Positions 1 through 7,544 of a stretch of DNA of 17,239 nt are shown piece after piece. The translations under genes were made by a program, and so were the position numbers. The notes under the pieces were generated by a model, which made no database searches, was not told the DNA's origin, and was given only the letters and a program-made list of their open reading frames with translations. Every line of letters starts with the position of its first letter. Position 1 is the stretch's first letter. The stretch spans positions 1 to 17,239 of the forward strand of contig CAZUHN010000172.1 of NCBI GenBank assembly GCA_964620535.1, written 5' to 3'. Source of the DNA: CAZUHN01 sp964620535. GTDB taxonomy: Bacteria; UBA8248.

Positions 1-561
1 GTCCAAAGTGCCCGTCTCCTCAACCGTGTAGCCCTCCGGATGGAATTTTCCCCTGGTGCGGGTGTGCACGAGGACATCCATTCCAAAGGCAGCACCCCTG
101 CCAGCCACCTCCCGGCCGATGGTTCCCAGCCCCACAATCCCGAGGGTGGTGCCATCAAGCATGTTGTGCGGAACGGGCTTGTCCCACCAGAGCCATGGGC
201 GACGCGAAAGGGTGAGCATGAAGGTGAAGGCGTGCTCCGCCAAAGCGACTCCCAGGACGCGGGTCGGGGCATTGACGACGGCAACACCGGCCGCCGTCGC
301 GGCCTCGACATCTATTGCGTCCAGCCCGATTCCTCCCCTTCCGATGGCTTTCAGATTTGGTGCGGCGGCGATCAGTTCGGCTGTGACGGACGCGCGGCCG
401 GTGATGATGGCGCAGGCGGTGGCCGCCTCCCTTTCGAACTGCTCATATTCAAAAGGCTCCGGCAGGACGAGCTCGTACCCCTCCCCCATGAACTCGAGCA
501 CAAGCTCTCCCCAGATGGGATTCAAATATCGCGTGTCGATCGCGAGAACGCGGTGAGCCAT
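1..561 (-). CDS. D-2-hydroxyacid dehydrogenase, NAD(P)-dependent (C-terminal part beyond window)
   Basis: The first 187 residues are visible; the frame is open to the window edge, so the 3' end is missing. Family members (SerA/glyoxylate reductase type) interconvert 2-keto and D-2-hydroxy acids in the cytoplasm. The N-terminal catalytic domain carries the motif GRGGIGLDAID (residues 74-84), followed by VVNAP (95-99) and AEH (108-110). The Rossmann domain begins with GIVGLGTIG (141-149), a clean GxGxxG. The second beta strand ends in VHTR (165-168) rather than an Asp, so NADP preference is possible; this is inferred. The ATG has AGGAG five bases upstream. The gene lies 158 bp downstream of an M24 enzyme on the same strand, probably in the same transcript. 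The catalytic His/Glu region is not visible. The family is certain, the substrate unknown. Confidence 0.93.
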   Translation of the reverse strand, partial: MAHRVLAIDTRYLNPIWGELVLEFMGEGYELVLPEPFEYEQFEREAATACAIITGRASVTAELIAAAPNLKAIGRGGIGLDAIDVEAATAAGVAVVNAPTRVLGVALAEHAFTFMLTLSRRPWLWWDKPVPHNMLDGTTLGIVGLGTIGREVAGRGAAFGMDVLVHTRTRGKFHPEGYTVEETGTLD

Positions 562-579
562 AGCCGCTCCTGTTCTTCC

Positions 580-605
580 GGGCCGGGCGGGCCGGGCCCG
601 GGCGC
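580..605. repeat. GC-only tandem repeat just upstream of the dehydrogenase ribosome-binding site
   Basis: Two adjacent copies of GGGCCGGGC (580-588 and 589-597) are followed by CCGGGCGC. The tract lies about 10 bases upstream of the AGGAG that serves the dehydrogenase gene. It contains self-complementary CCGGGCCCGG, so it could fold in the mRNA leader. No function is shown. Confidence 0.4.
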
Positions 606-719
606 ACCAAAACGGGGCGAAAAAATCGTCGCCGCGGGAAAAGGGCAGAATCCCACTTTCAAGGAAACCAAAAATCCAGCCTTGATTCTACTGCACGTAT
701 AAAGGGCAAGGTCGAAGAA

Positions 720-1952
720 TTAATCCCACCATCTCCAAGGGCACTCATTGAGGGACTCAACGCCGTTCGCCGTGACCCAAAGCGTATTCTCGACCACGGC
801 GGCGCCAAACTCGTACCGAACCAGCATGGGCTCGAAGGCGATGACCATGTTTTCCTCCAGGGCCATTTCGTTCTCCGGGTTCACCGAGGGCGGGACGTGG
901 CTGAGAGTCCCGATCCCGTGCCCCCGGAAATAGAACCACTGCTCCACCTTGAGCTCTTTGGCCGATTCGGCGGCGATCTTCCCGATGTCTTTGATGCGCA
1001 CGCCGGGTCGCATCGCGGCCATGCACCGCTCGATGATCGTCATCTGGGCCTCGAGAAAATCTTTCTGCTCCTTGTTCGGCTGGCCCACCACCCTTCCCCG
1101 GGAAGCGTCGTTGGCGTACCCCATGTAATAGCCGAGCTGGTCAGAAAAAACGATTTCCCCTTTCTGGAGCTTCCGGTCGGTGGGGGGGGCGTGCTTGAGG
1201 CCGGCCCTCGGCCCGGAACCCAGCGCCATGGGAAGGTGGGCGGTGCTCCCTCCCTTCCGGAAAAACGCCTCCATGGCGAGACCTGCCAGCGCGTTCTCGG
1301 TGATTCCCTCCTTCGCGTTCTCCATGACGGCGGCGAGGGCCGCGTCGAGGATGTGCGCGCTCTTTCGCATGACCTCTACCTCAGCCAGCGACTTGATGGT
1401 CATGAGCTCGGGAAGGAAATCCTGCGCCTCGACATACTCACAGCTGGGTGCGATCTTTTGAAAAGCGGGAAGATGGCTCATAACCGCGGCCCCCGAAAGG
1501 CCCACTTTTCCGCTTTGCACGCTCCGCTCGCGCATGATGTCTTCCAGGTGATCGTAGACCGTCGTCGCCGTCGCTGTTCGCGGATGGGCCGCGGGCCGGG
1601 CGTCCGGGATCCAACAATTCTGAATTCCAGAGTGTATGGGCTCGCCGTGCATGATCGAATTCGTGACGAAGGCGACCTCCCCTTCCAGGGGAATGAAAAC
1701 GAGATTGTCGCCGTTGTAGAAATCCTCGAAATTCGAAAGATAGCGAATGGCCTCTGCGTTGGTCTTTCCGCCATGAATGATAAAGCCGCCCAAGTCTTTC
1801 TCTTTCATTCGGCCGCGCAATCGCCCGATCCGTCCCTCATACTCCTCGACGGGAAAAGGGATTTGCCCCCACTTTTTTCGCGCCTCCATATCGAAGGGAG
1901 CTCGCCCCCAACCGTAAGGCATTTTTATGGCCTGCGAAGATCCATGAGACAT
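720..1952 (-). CDS. M24 family metallohydrolase (Xaa-Pro peptidase/creatinase fold), M24-A
   Basis: This 410-residue protein has the two-domain M24B layout: an N-terminal creatinase-type domain (about 35-180) and a C-terminal pita-bread catalytic domain (about 190-405). All five metal ligands can be placed: D271, D282, H345, E374 and E389. H254 and H352, the usual substrate or proton-shuttle histidines, are also present. Activity as a dinuclear-metal hydrolase is therefore likely. Candidate substrates are Xaa-Pro peptides or small amides; the stretch GTLSH after the ligand His also resembles creatinase. The start is decided by a very strong Shine-Dalgarno, GGAGGTGA, ending four bases before the ATG. 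No signal peptide is seen, so it should be cytoplasmic. It is divergent from the Opp-like operon at 2407 and precedes the D-2-hydroxyacid dehydrogenase. The C-terminus is tryptophan-rich (WRWWD). Confidence 0.9.
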   Translation of the reverse strand: MSHGSSQAIKMPYGWGRAPFDMEARKKWGQIPFPVEEYEGRIGRLRGRMKEKDLGGFIIHGGKTNAEAIRYLSNFEDFYNGDNLVFIPLEGEVAFVTNSIMHGEPIHSGIQNCWIPDARPAAHPRTATATTVYDHLEDIMRERSVQSGKVGLSGAAVMSHLPAFQKIAPSCEYVEAQDFLPELMTIKSLAEVEVMRKSAHILDAALAAVMENAKEGITENALAGLAMEAFFRKGGSTAHLPMALGSGPRAGLKHAPPTDRKLQKGEIVFSDQLGYYMGYANDASRGRVVGQPNKEQKDFLEAQMTIIERCMAAMRPGVRIKDIGKIAAESAKELKVEQWFYFRGHGIGTLSHVPPSVNPENEMALEENMVIAFEPMLVRYEFGAAVVENTLWVTANGVESLNECPWRWWD

Positions 1953-2079
1953 GAAATCACCTCCGTCGATTCATATGGCAAGGATGACGCAATCACTCTT
2001 GCGCCGCCCCGCCGAGAGGGAAACTTTCAGTCCTTCCTGGCCCGGCCTCGCAAAGAGATTAATTCTTGTAATTTCAACG

Positions 2080-2109
2080 AATATGCAGCAGATTGGCGAG
2101 ATAATTCAA
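2080..2109 (-). promoter_or_regulatory. Possible sigma70-type promoter for M24-A
   Basis: On the minus strand, TTGAAT (2109-2104) is followed after 18 bases by CATATT (2085-2080). Each box matches four of six consensus positions. The start point would be near 2073, giving a leader of about 120 bases. The match is modest and could be chance in an AT-rich stretch. Confidence 0.28.
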
Positions 2110-2185
2110 CCACGCACCTGGCCTAGTCACCAATCTGAACTCATCCTCCCTAAAAAACGCCTGGATTGTGGTCCCTTTCTGGAAA

Positions 2186-2200
2186 CCCTTCCCGGAAGGG
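2186..2200. repeat. 15-bp perfect palindrome, possible operator
   Basis: CCCTTCC and GGAAGGG flank a single central C. It lies about 60 bases upstream of the plus-strand -35 box, in the divergent region. The position fits a regulator site, but the loop is too short for an RNA hairpin terminator. Function is inferred only from position and symmetry. Confidence 0.3.
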
Positions 2201-2258
2201 CAAGCCGAAATACCCCCATCCATGGAAATGCCTGTCCAAAAACCCTCTTCGCAGCAAG

Positions 2259-2286
2259 TTGCAAAGCGAAACATGATTCATATAAT
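2259..2286 (+). promoter_or_regulatory. Sigma70-type promoter for the Opp-like operon
   Basis: TTGCAA (2259-2264) and a perfect TATAAT (2281-2286) are separated by 16 bases. Transcription would start near 2293, giving a leader of about 115 bases before the binding-protein ATG at 2407. It is the best promoter match in this intergenic region. Confidence 0.55.
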
Positions 2287-2299
2287 ATTCTGAAGAATA
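2286..2299. promoter_or_regulatory. Palindrome overlapping the transcription start, possible repressor site
   Basis: TATTCT and AGAATA are exact inverted arms separated by GA. The element begins at the last base of the TATAAT box and covers the predicted start point, which is where a repressor would block initiation. No regulator gene is present in the window, so the binding factor is unknown. Confidence 0.35.
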
Positions 2300-2406
2300 A
2301 GAAACTGCACCCATGCCAATTAGCTCTATATCAAGAATAATGAAGCCGTTCCGGAAACGTATGTGAAAATTCGTGACCTCAGTTGACCCATCAAGGAGGA
2401 ATTGCC

Positions 2407-4020
2407 ATGCCCGTCGTCAAGAAGCGAATGAAGGGATTCTCGCTCATTCTGCTGATCCTAACCCTATCCTTCATGCCGTTCGCCTCGGTGGCTCCCGCGC
2501 AAGCGGCGAAGAACCTGCGGTTGGCGATGTTCTCCGACCCGTTTTCCTTCGACCCGCACACCGCCAGCGACCTGAACGCAACCATGTTTATTCACCAGGC
2601 TTACGACAACCTCTTTCGCTACAACGGGGCGGGCAAGTTGGTGCCCATGCTAGTAGATAACTACAAGATCTCGCCGGACGCCAAGGTACAAACCTTCACC
2701 CTCCGCAAGGGCGTCAAATTTCATGACGGCCGCGAACTAACGGCCAAAGATATCAAGTTCAACCTGGAGCGAGCCTCCGTCATAAAGGGCGGGACCGCCG
2801 TCGGGTACATCAAGACCATCGCGGGCTCCGAAGCGTACCGAAAGGGTCAGGCGAATGAACTCAAGGGGGTCGAAGTACTAGACAAATACACCTTCCGCGT
2901 CACCTTTTCGAAACCCCATCCCGCCTTCATCAAACAGTCGGCGGCGACACGGCTGTCAATCGTGAATCCCGCCAGCATTTCCAGTATGAAAGAGAGGATC
3001 AGCCTGAAAATTGCTTCGTCAAAGGGCGTGGGATCGGGACCCTTCAGACTGGTATCCGGCCGCCGTAATTTCAAATATGTATTTTCGCCCTTTAAGGATT
3101 ACTGGCAAGGCAAATCAAAACTTCCGGGCGTGGAGCTGGTCGTCGTGGAGAATTTTGTCACGGCGATGTCACAGTACGAGAACAATGAGTTGGATATCAT
3201 CACTCCACCGTATAGCCAGATTCCCCGGATTCGGAAGAGCGCCAAGCTTTCAAAAGAGATGAAAGTCGTTCCCAGGAGCAGGTCCTGCATCATCGCCATG
3301 AACTACAAAGTGCTCCCGCAGTGGAACGACATTCGGATCCGAAAGGCTTTCACCCATGCCATCGACACCCAGAAAATTGTCGATGTGGCCCTCGAAGGGG
3401 TAGTCACATCGGGCCGAAGCGTCCAGCCGCCAATCTCTTATGGACGGGAATCCAGCATCAAGGGTTACGGATACGACCCGGGAAAAGCGAAAAAACTTCT
3501 CGCAGAGGCCGGTTATCCAGGCGGAAAAGGCTTCCCGGCGCTCACCCTCATTTCGCGCTCCCAGCGTCATTACGTCCGAGCCTTGGAGGCCGCGGCGGGT
3601 ATGATGAACAAGAACCTCGGCGTCAACGTCCGGGTGAGGCCAATGGAGCAGGGGGTCTACATCCGCGAGATCAACAAGAAGAACATTCACGCGTTCTTCA
3701 TCAACTGCTGGACCGCCTCGTTCCTCGATCCCTCCTATCACCTCGAGGGCATCATGACGTCAGGCGCCAAGCGCAACCGCTGGAACTACGCCGACAAGAA
3801 GTTCGACGAACTCGTCGCGAAGGCCGTGGCTACGGTGGACGAAGACCTGAGAATGAAGCGGTTCCTCGAGGCCGAGAAGCGCTCCATCGAGCAGGCCGCC
3901 ATCATCCCCATCTGGTACGACGTCTTCCTCCTTCTGGTAAAACCCCGAGTGCAGGAAGTGGAATGGACGCCGGTCGGAAACGGATTTACGTCACTCTGGA
4001 GCGCGAGGGTAGCGAATTAA
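2407..4020 (+). CDS. ABC transporter substrate-binding protein, family 5 (peptide/nickel type)
   Basis: This 537-residue exported protein captures a small solute, classically a peptide, and delivers it to the permeases encoded next. A signal peptide is clear: a KKRMK basic start, a leucine-rich core at residues 11-25, and an AQAA cleavage region near 31-34. No lipobox cysteine is seen, so it is periplasmic rather than a lipoprotein. The family-5 signature FTLRKGVKFHDGRELTAKDI lies at 97-116, followed by GSGPFRL and, further on, IRKAFTHAID and a YDPGKAKKLLAEAGYPGG stretch. The start is the ATG with AAGGAGGA seven bases upstream; an in-frame TTG at 2383 lies before that site and is rejected. 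It is the first gene of an apparent five-gene operon. The ligand is unknown: peptides, nickel-chelates, opines and glycosides all use this family. Confidence 0.93.
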   Translation: MPVVKKRMKGFSLILLILTLSFMPFASVAPAQAAKNLRLAMFSDPFSFDPHTASDLNATMFIHQAYDNLFRYNGAGKLVPMLVDNYKISPDAKVQTFTLRKGVKFHDGRELTAKDIKFNLERASVIKGGTAVGYIKTIAGSEAYRKGQANELKGVEVLDKYTFRVTFSKPHPAFIKQSAATRLSIVNPASISSMKERISLKIASSKGVGSGPFRLVSGRRNFKYVFSPFKDYWQGKSKLPGVELVVVENFVTAMSQYENNELDIITPPYSQIPRIRKSAKLSKEMKVVPRSRSCIIAMNYKVLPQWNDIRIRKAFTHAIDTQKIVDVALEGVVTSGRSVQPPISYGRESSIKGYGYDPGKAKKLLAEAGYPGGKGFPALTLISRSQRHYVRALEAAAGMMNKNLGVNVRVRPMEQGVYIREINKKNIHAFFINCWTASFLDPSYHLEGIMTSGAKRNRWNYADKKFDELVAKAVATVDEDLRMKRFLEAEKRSIEQAAIIPIWYDVFLLLVKPRVQEVEWTPVGNGFTSLWSARVAN

Positions 4021-4050
4021 GGAAGTCTTCCCTTTAGCCGTTCACTGTCT

Positions 4051-4084
4051 CGCGGGCGGGGAGGGGGTTCCCTCCCCGCCCGCG
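4051..4084 (+). promoter_or_regulatory. Perfect 15-bp stem-loop between binding-protein and permease genes
   Basis: CGCGGGCGGGGAGGG (4051-4065) and its exact complement (4070-4084) flank the four-base loop GGTT. No T-run follows, so it is not a standard intrinsic terminator. It stands 30 bases after the binding-protein stop and 37 before the permease start. Such elements commonly protect the upstream mRNA end or reduce read-through, giving more binding protein than permease; that role is inferred here. Confidence 0.7.
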
Positions 4085-4121
4085 TGCGTAATCCGCGAGA
4101 TCGGATTTTCCACTTGATGCC

Positions 4122-5048
4122 ATGACCCAATTCGTAGCTCGGCGAGTTTTTTTGTTCCTCCCCATATTGCTCGCCGTTTCCGTCATCGTTTTCGTTCTTG
4201 GCCATGCTGCGCCCGGAGATCCCATCGACATCCTCCTTTCCGAGGAAACGATGGACGAGGAAGAAATCCTAAAGATCAAAGCAGATTACGGCCTGGATAA
4301 GCCTGTGATAGTCCAGTACGGATATTGGATATCCCAGGCTCTTCGGGGGAACATGGGGGTTTCCTTTTTCCAGGCGGGCAGGCCCGTCTCGGAGATGATC
4401 GCAGAAGGATTCCCCATATCCGTGCAGCTGGCGAGCGCATCCATCGTCTTCGCCCTCATCACGGGGGTGGGGCTCGGCATCATCTCGGCCCTGATGTGGG
4501 GAACCTGGCTCGACGGCGCCGCCTTGTTCGGAACCATTCTCGGGGTCTCCCTTCCCCGGTACGTTTTTGCCCCCGTCATGGTACTCGCCTTCTCCCTCAC
4601 ATTGGGCATTCTTCCGGTAGCAGGTTGGGGTGCCTGGGAGCATTACCCCCTTCCCACCGTGGTACTGGGAGCGAGCACCGCCGCCTTACTCGCACGGCTC
4701 ACGCGCTCTGCTCTGCTCGAGGTCCTGGACAAAGAATACATCAACGCCGCAAGGGCAAAGGGTTGCACAGAGCGATCCATCAACCTTCGCCACGCCCTGA
4801 AGAACGCCCTCATTCCAGTGGTGACCATCATCGGCACTTCCCTCGGGTTCCTCCTTGCGGGAAACTTCGTGGTCGAAACAATCTTCAACATACCCGGACT
4901 TGGGAGAATGGCGGTTATGGCTATCTTCCAAAGAGATTATCCCGTCTTCCAAGGGATCATCATGTTCATGGTAGCAATTTTCATGACTGTGAATCTCATC
5001 GTCGATATCTCCTACGCGTTTCTGGATCCGCGCATTCGTTACGAATAA
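4122..5048 (+). CDS. ABC transporter permease, DppB/OppB type
   Basis: This 308-residue inner-membrane protein would form half of the translocation channel. It has about six hydrophobic segments (near 9-29, 101-124, 135-165, 178-195, 231-252 and 275-298). The family hallmark PGDP follows the first segment (31-34). The cytoplasmic EAA loop that docks the ATPase reads EYINAARAKG (205-214), followed by HALKNALIP (224-232), and the protein ends in the usual DPRIRYE. The ATG has no good Shine-Dalgarno, and a strong stem-loop lies just upstream. This suggests deliberately weak translation relative to the binding protein. The gene lies 15 bp before the DppC-type partner. Confidence 0.93.
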   Translation: MTQFVARRVFLFLPILLAVSVIVFVLGHAAPGDPIDILLSEETMDEEEILKIKADYGLDKPVIVQYGYWISQALRGNMGVSFFQAGRPVSEMIAEGFPISVQLASASIVFALITGVGLGIISALMWGTWLDGAALFGTILGVSLPRYVFAPVMVLAFSLTLGILPVAGWGAWEHYPLPTVVLGASTAALLARLTRSALLEVLDKEYINAARAKGCTERSINLRHALKNALIPVVTIIGTSLGFLLAGNFVVETIFNIPGLGRMAVMAIFQRDYPVFQGIIMFMVAIFMTVNLIVDISYAFLDPRIRYE

Positions 5049-5063
5049 GACGAGGATCCGAAA

Positions 5064-6035
5064 ATGAAAACTGAAGCCGTTTCTTCCAAAACAAAAACCG
5101 GCCAACAAAATATCGATGAAACTGATCAAAGCCAGAGCACTTTCGATATTGCTTGGACCACCTTAATAAACAGCCCGAAATTCATGATCAGCTCGAGTGT
5201 CATTTTATTCTTCGTAATTATCGCCGTATTCGCCGATCTCATATCCCCCTTTCACTACGCAGCACAGAACCTGGAACGCGTCAAGGAGACCCCCGGCTTG
5301 GAGCATTTCCTGGGCACGGATCTGCTGGGGCGGGATATGTTGAGCCGGATGGTCCACGGCGCGCGGGTTTCCATTTTCGTGGGCGTATCGGTCGTGATGA
5401 TGGAATTTACCCTCGCCCTGGCGTTGGGATTGAGCGCGGGATACTACGGCGGAATAGCCGATACAATCATCCTCCGCTCGGCGGACGTAACCTTCGCCTT
5501 TCCGCCGTTATTTTTTGCCATCTTAATCGTGGCCACGCTGGGCCCCAGCTTGATTAACATCCTCATCGCACTCACCATCACCGGCTGGCCGGAGGGTACC
5601 CGCATCGTGCGAGCGGAAACCCTCCGATTGCGGGAGAAGGAATTTATCGAATCGGCCCATTCTGCGGGCCTCCCCGTATGGCGAATTCTACAGCGACACT
5701 TCATCCCCAATCTCATCAGCGTTGTAATGGTGGCGGCAACCATGAAGATCAGCCGGGTGATTATCGCCGAGTCGGTGCTGAGTTTTCTGGGCATCGGGAT
5801 CCAGCCGCCAACGCCGAGTTGGGGATCAATGATTTACGAAACGTATGAATACATGCAGTCCGACGCCTATCTGACCCTCATCCCGGGCACCGGAATGGTC
5901 CTGCTCGTGCTCGCTTTCAATTTCATGGGTGAAGGTCTGCGCGACGCCTTGGACCCCCGTCTGGCGCGACTCATCCGGGGAAGATCGAGACGGAGGTTTT
6001 TCTCCAACACGGTCAAAGCCCAAGAGACCACCTGA
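5064..6035 (+). CDS. ABC transporter permease, DppC/OppC type
   Basis: This 323-residue protein is the second channel subunit of the Opp-like importer. An N-terminal cytoplasmic stretch of about 40 residues precedes the first membrane segment (41-60). The conserved DppC motif FLGTDLLGRDMLSRMVHGAR lies at 82-101. Further membrane segments are near 103-128, 146-172, 217-240 and 274-290. The EAA loop reads EFIESAHSAGLPVWRILQRH (193-212), and DALDPRL (294-300) is near the end. A short GAGG precedes the ATG. The usual DppD/DppF ATPase genes do not follow; an oxidoreductase gene comes next, after 87 bp. The ATPases must come from elsewhere or from other importers. Confidence 0.93.
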   Translation: MKTEAVSSKTKTGQQNIDETDQSQSTFDIAWTTLINSPKFMISSSVILFFVIIAVFADLISPFHYAAQNLERVKETPGLEHFLGTDLLGRDMLSRMVHGARVSIFVGVSVVMMEFTLALALGLSAGYYGGIADTIILRSADVTFAFPPLFFAILIVATLGPSLINILIALTITGWPEGTRIVRAETLRLREKEFIESAHSAGLPVWRILQRHFIPNLISVVMVAATMKISRVIIAESVLSFLGIGIQPPTPSWGSMIYETYEYMQSDAYLTLIPGTGMVLLVLAFNFMGEGLRDALDPRLARLIRGRSRRRFFSNTVKAQETT

Positions 6036-6122
6036 TGTCTTCCTTGATTTGAAAGGGACAAGTCTAATTTCACGAACCCTCCGACCAAGCCTTAATGGCG
6101 GAAAGAAATTTTAGGAGAAACC

Positions 6123-7124
6123 ATGGACCAAATGCGTGCGGCGATTCATCACGAACACGGCGGGAGGGAGGTTCTCCGCATCGAGAAAATCTCCGTCCCG
6201 GCGATAGAAGACGATGAAATCCAGGTCGAGGTGAAGGCCTGCTGCCTAAATCATCTAGACGTATTCTGCCGTCTCGGCATGCCCGGCATGCCCATACCCC
6301 TCCCCCACATCGCCGGCGGAGACGTGGCGGGCGTAGTGAGCCAGATAGGCAAAAATGTAGAAAATATTCAGGTTGGAGATCGCGTCCTGCTCGATCCCCA
6401 CTTCGTCCGAAACGGCAAGCCTTTCACCTTCGGAGAAACCGCCTGGGGGGGACTTTGCGAATACGCGAAGATTCCGACCGAGAACGCGATTCCCCTTCCC
6501 GACGATGTGACCTTCGACCAAGCGGCGTCACTGCCCATAGCTTACGGCACCGCCTGGAAGATGATGATGACCCGGGCCCGTGTCAGCCTGGGCGATCGGG
6601 TGCTCATTCTCGGCGCGAGCGGCGGCGTGGGGGTCGCCTGTGTTCAAATATGCAAGATGGCGGGCGCCGAAGTGATCGCGGCGAGCTCCTCGGCGGAAAA
6701 GCTGGACAAATTGAAGGAACTGGGGGCGGACGTTCTCTTGAATTACAGCGAGATCCCGGATTGGCACCGCTTCATCCGGGACCACACCGACGGGGCGGGC
6801 GCCGACATTATCGTCAATTACACGGGGGGCGACACCTGGGTAAAGAGCATGAAGGCGATGCGCAAGGGCGGGAAAATCGTTACCTGCGGCGCGACGGCGG
6901 GTTTCGACCCGAAGACCGATATCCGCTTCATATGGGTGAGAGAGTTAAATGTCATCGGCTCGAACGGTTGGACGCGCGACGGCCTTCTGGAACTGGTGGA
7001 ACTCGTCCGGCAGAAAAAGCTTCTCGCCGTCATCGACAAGGTCCTTCCCTTGGAGGAAACCGCCGAGGGCCACCGGCTCCTGGAGGACCGGGAAGTGATC
7101 GGGAAGGTTTTGATCCGGCCATGA
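6123..7124 (+). CDS. Zinc-independent medium-chain dehydrogenase/reductase (quinone oxidoreductase-like)
   Basis: This 333-residue cytoplasmic protein has a GroES-like N-terminal domain (about 1-125) and a Rossmann domain (about 126-270) with the nucleotide motif GASGGVGVACVQ (164-175). The zinc-ADH pattern is missing. The usual GHE is replaced by GGD (65-67), the region CCLNHLD (40-46) has the Asn of quinone-oxidoreductase-like enzymes, and the four-Cys structural zinc lobe is absent. It probably reduces an enone, enoyl-CoA or quinone using NAD(P)H. The start has AGGAG nine bases upstream. The stop overlaps the next start (ATGA), so the two genes are translationally coupled and the products likely act together. 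Confidence 0.88.
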   Translation: MDQMRAAIHHEHGGREVLRIEKISVPAIEDDEIQVEVKACCLNHLDVFCRLGMPGMPIPLPHIAGGDVAGVVSQIGKNVENIQVGDRVLLDPHFVRNGKPFTFGETAWGGLCEYAKIPTENAIPLPDDVTFDQAASLPIAYGTAWKMMMTRARVSLGDRVLILGASGGVGVACVQICKMAGAEVIAASSSAEKLDKLKELGADVLLNYSEIPDWHRFIRDHTDGAGADIIVNYTGGDTWVKSMKAMRKGGKIVTCGATAGFDPKTDIRFIWVRELNVIGSNGWTRDGLLELVELVRQKKLLAVIDKVLPLEETAEGHRLLEDREVIGKVLIRP

Positions 7125-7534
7125 GCGACCCGAAATCCTTCCCGGATAAAATGAGAGAGGAGATTCTCCTCAGCTCCTTCCACAAATTACTCGGATTTAA
7201 AATCAAGAAAGCGGGAGAAGGATACGTCCACGTTCTGATGCCCAACCAAGAGTCGATCATGACCAATAAAGGGTATATCCACGGAGGGGCCATCGCCGCA
7301 CTCATCGACGTGGCGGGAGACTACGCGATCGGGACGGTATTCGGGCGCACATGGCCCACCATCGATATGCGCGTGGATTACCTGCGGGCCGGAAAATCCG
7401 AGGAAGACCTCGTCGCTCGCGCGACGGTGGTGAAGAAAGGAAGAAGCCTTTCAATCGCAGATATTACTGTGGTGAATCCAGAGGAAAAGGTGCTGGCGAT
7501 CGGGCGGGCGCTCTATCAAACGTCCACCGATTGA
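7121..7534 (+). CDS. Hotdog-fold thioesterase, PaaI-like
   Basis: This 137-residue protein belongs to the 4HBT/PaaI family of acyl-CoA thioesterases, which hydrolyse CoA thioesters of aromatic or short-chain acids. The signature GYIHGGAIAALIDVAGD is at 51-67, with the conserved HGG (54-56) and the likely catalytic D63. The length is typical of the family. The start ATG overlaps the preceding TGA in an ATGA, which identifies it; a much longer in-frame reading upstream lies wholly inside the oxidoreductase gene and is discarded. As the last gene of the Opp-like operon it may remove CoA from an intermediate, or clear dead-end thioesters. It stops 10 bp from the convergent M24-B gene, with no terminator between them. 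Confidence 0.88.
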   Translation: MSDPKSFPDKMREEILLSSFHKLLGFKIKKAGEGYVHVLMPNQESIMTNKGYIHGGAIAALIDVAGDYAIGTVFGRTWPTIDMRVDYLRAGKSEEDLVARATVVKKGRSLSIADITVVNPEEKVLAIGRALYQTSTD

Positions 7535-7544
7535 TCTCCTGTGC

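Larger units (their letters stand above)
1953..2406. other. Divergent intergenic control region between M24-A and the Opp-like operon
   Basis: No convincing gene is present in these 454 bp; the open frames are short and lack Shine-Dalgarno sites and family-like composition. The region is more AT-rich than its flanks. It holds a plus-strand promoter (2259-2286), a possible minus-strand promoter (2080-2109) and two small palindromes (2186-2200 and 2286-2299). The head-to-head arrangement suggests shared control of the flanking enzyme and transporter genes. Confidence 0.6.

Noticed and set aside
897..2126. 409-codon open frame on the plus strand
   Set aside because: It is antisense to M24-A, has no recognisable domain, and its composition is what the complement of a GC-rich gene gives. 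M24-A has intact motifs and a strong ribosome-binding site.
1951..2340. 129-codon plus-strand open frame in the divergent region
   Set aside because: It overlaps the promoter and leader region, has no family features and no good ribosome-binding site.
2383..2406. TTG start for the family-5 binding protein
   Set aside because: The TTG lies upstream of the AAGGAGGA site, which serves the ATG at 2407. The shorter form begins with a normal signal peptide.
6455..7120. Upstream in-frame extension of the thioesterase reading frame
   Set aside because: The extra codons lie entirely inside the oxidoreductase gene and have no domain character. The ATG at 7121 overlaps the previous stop (ATGA) and starts a normal-length PaaI-like protein.
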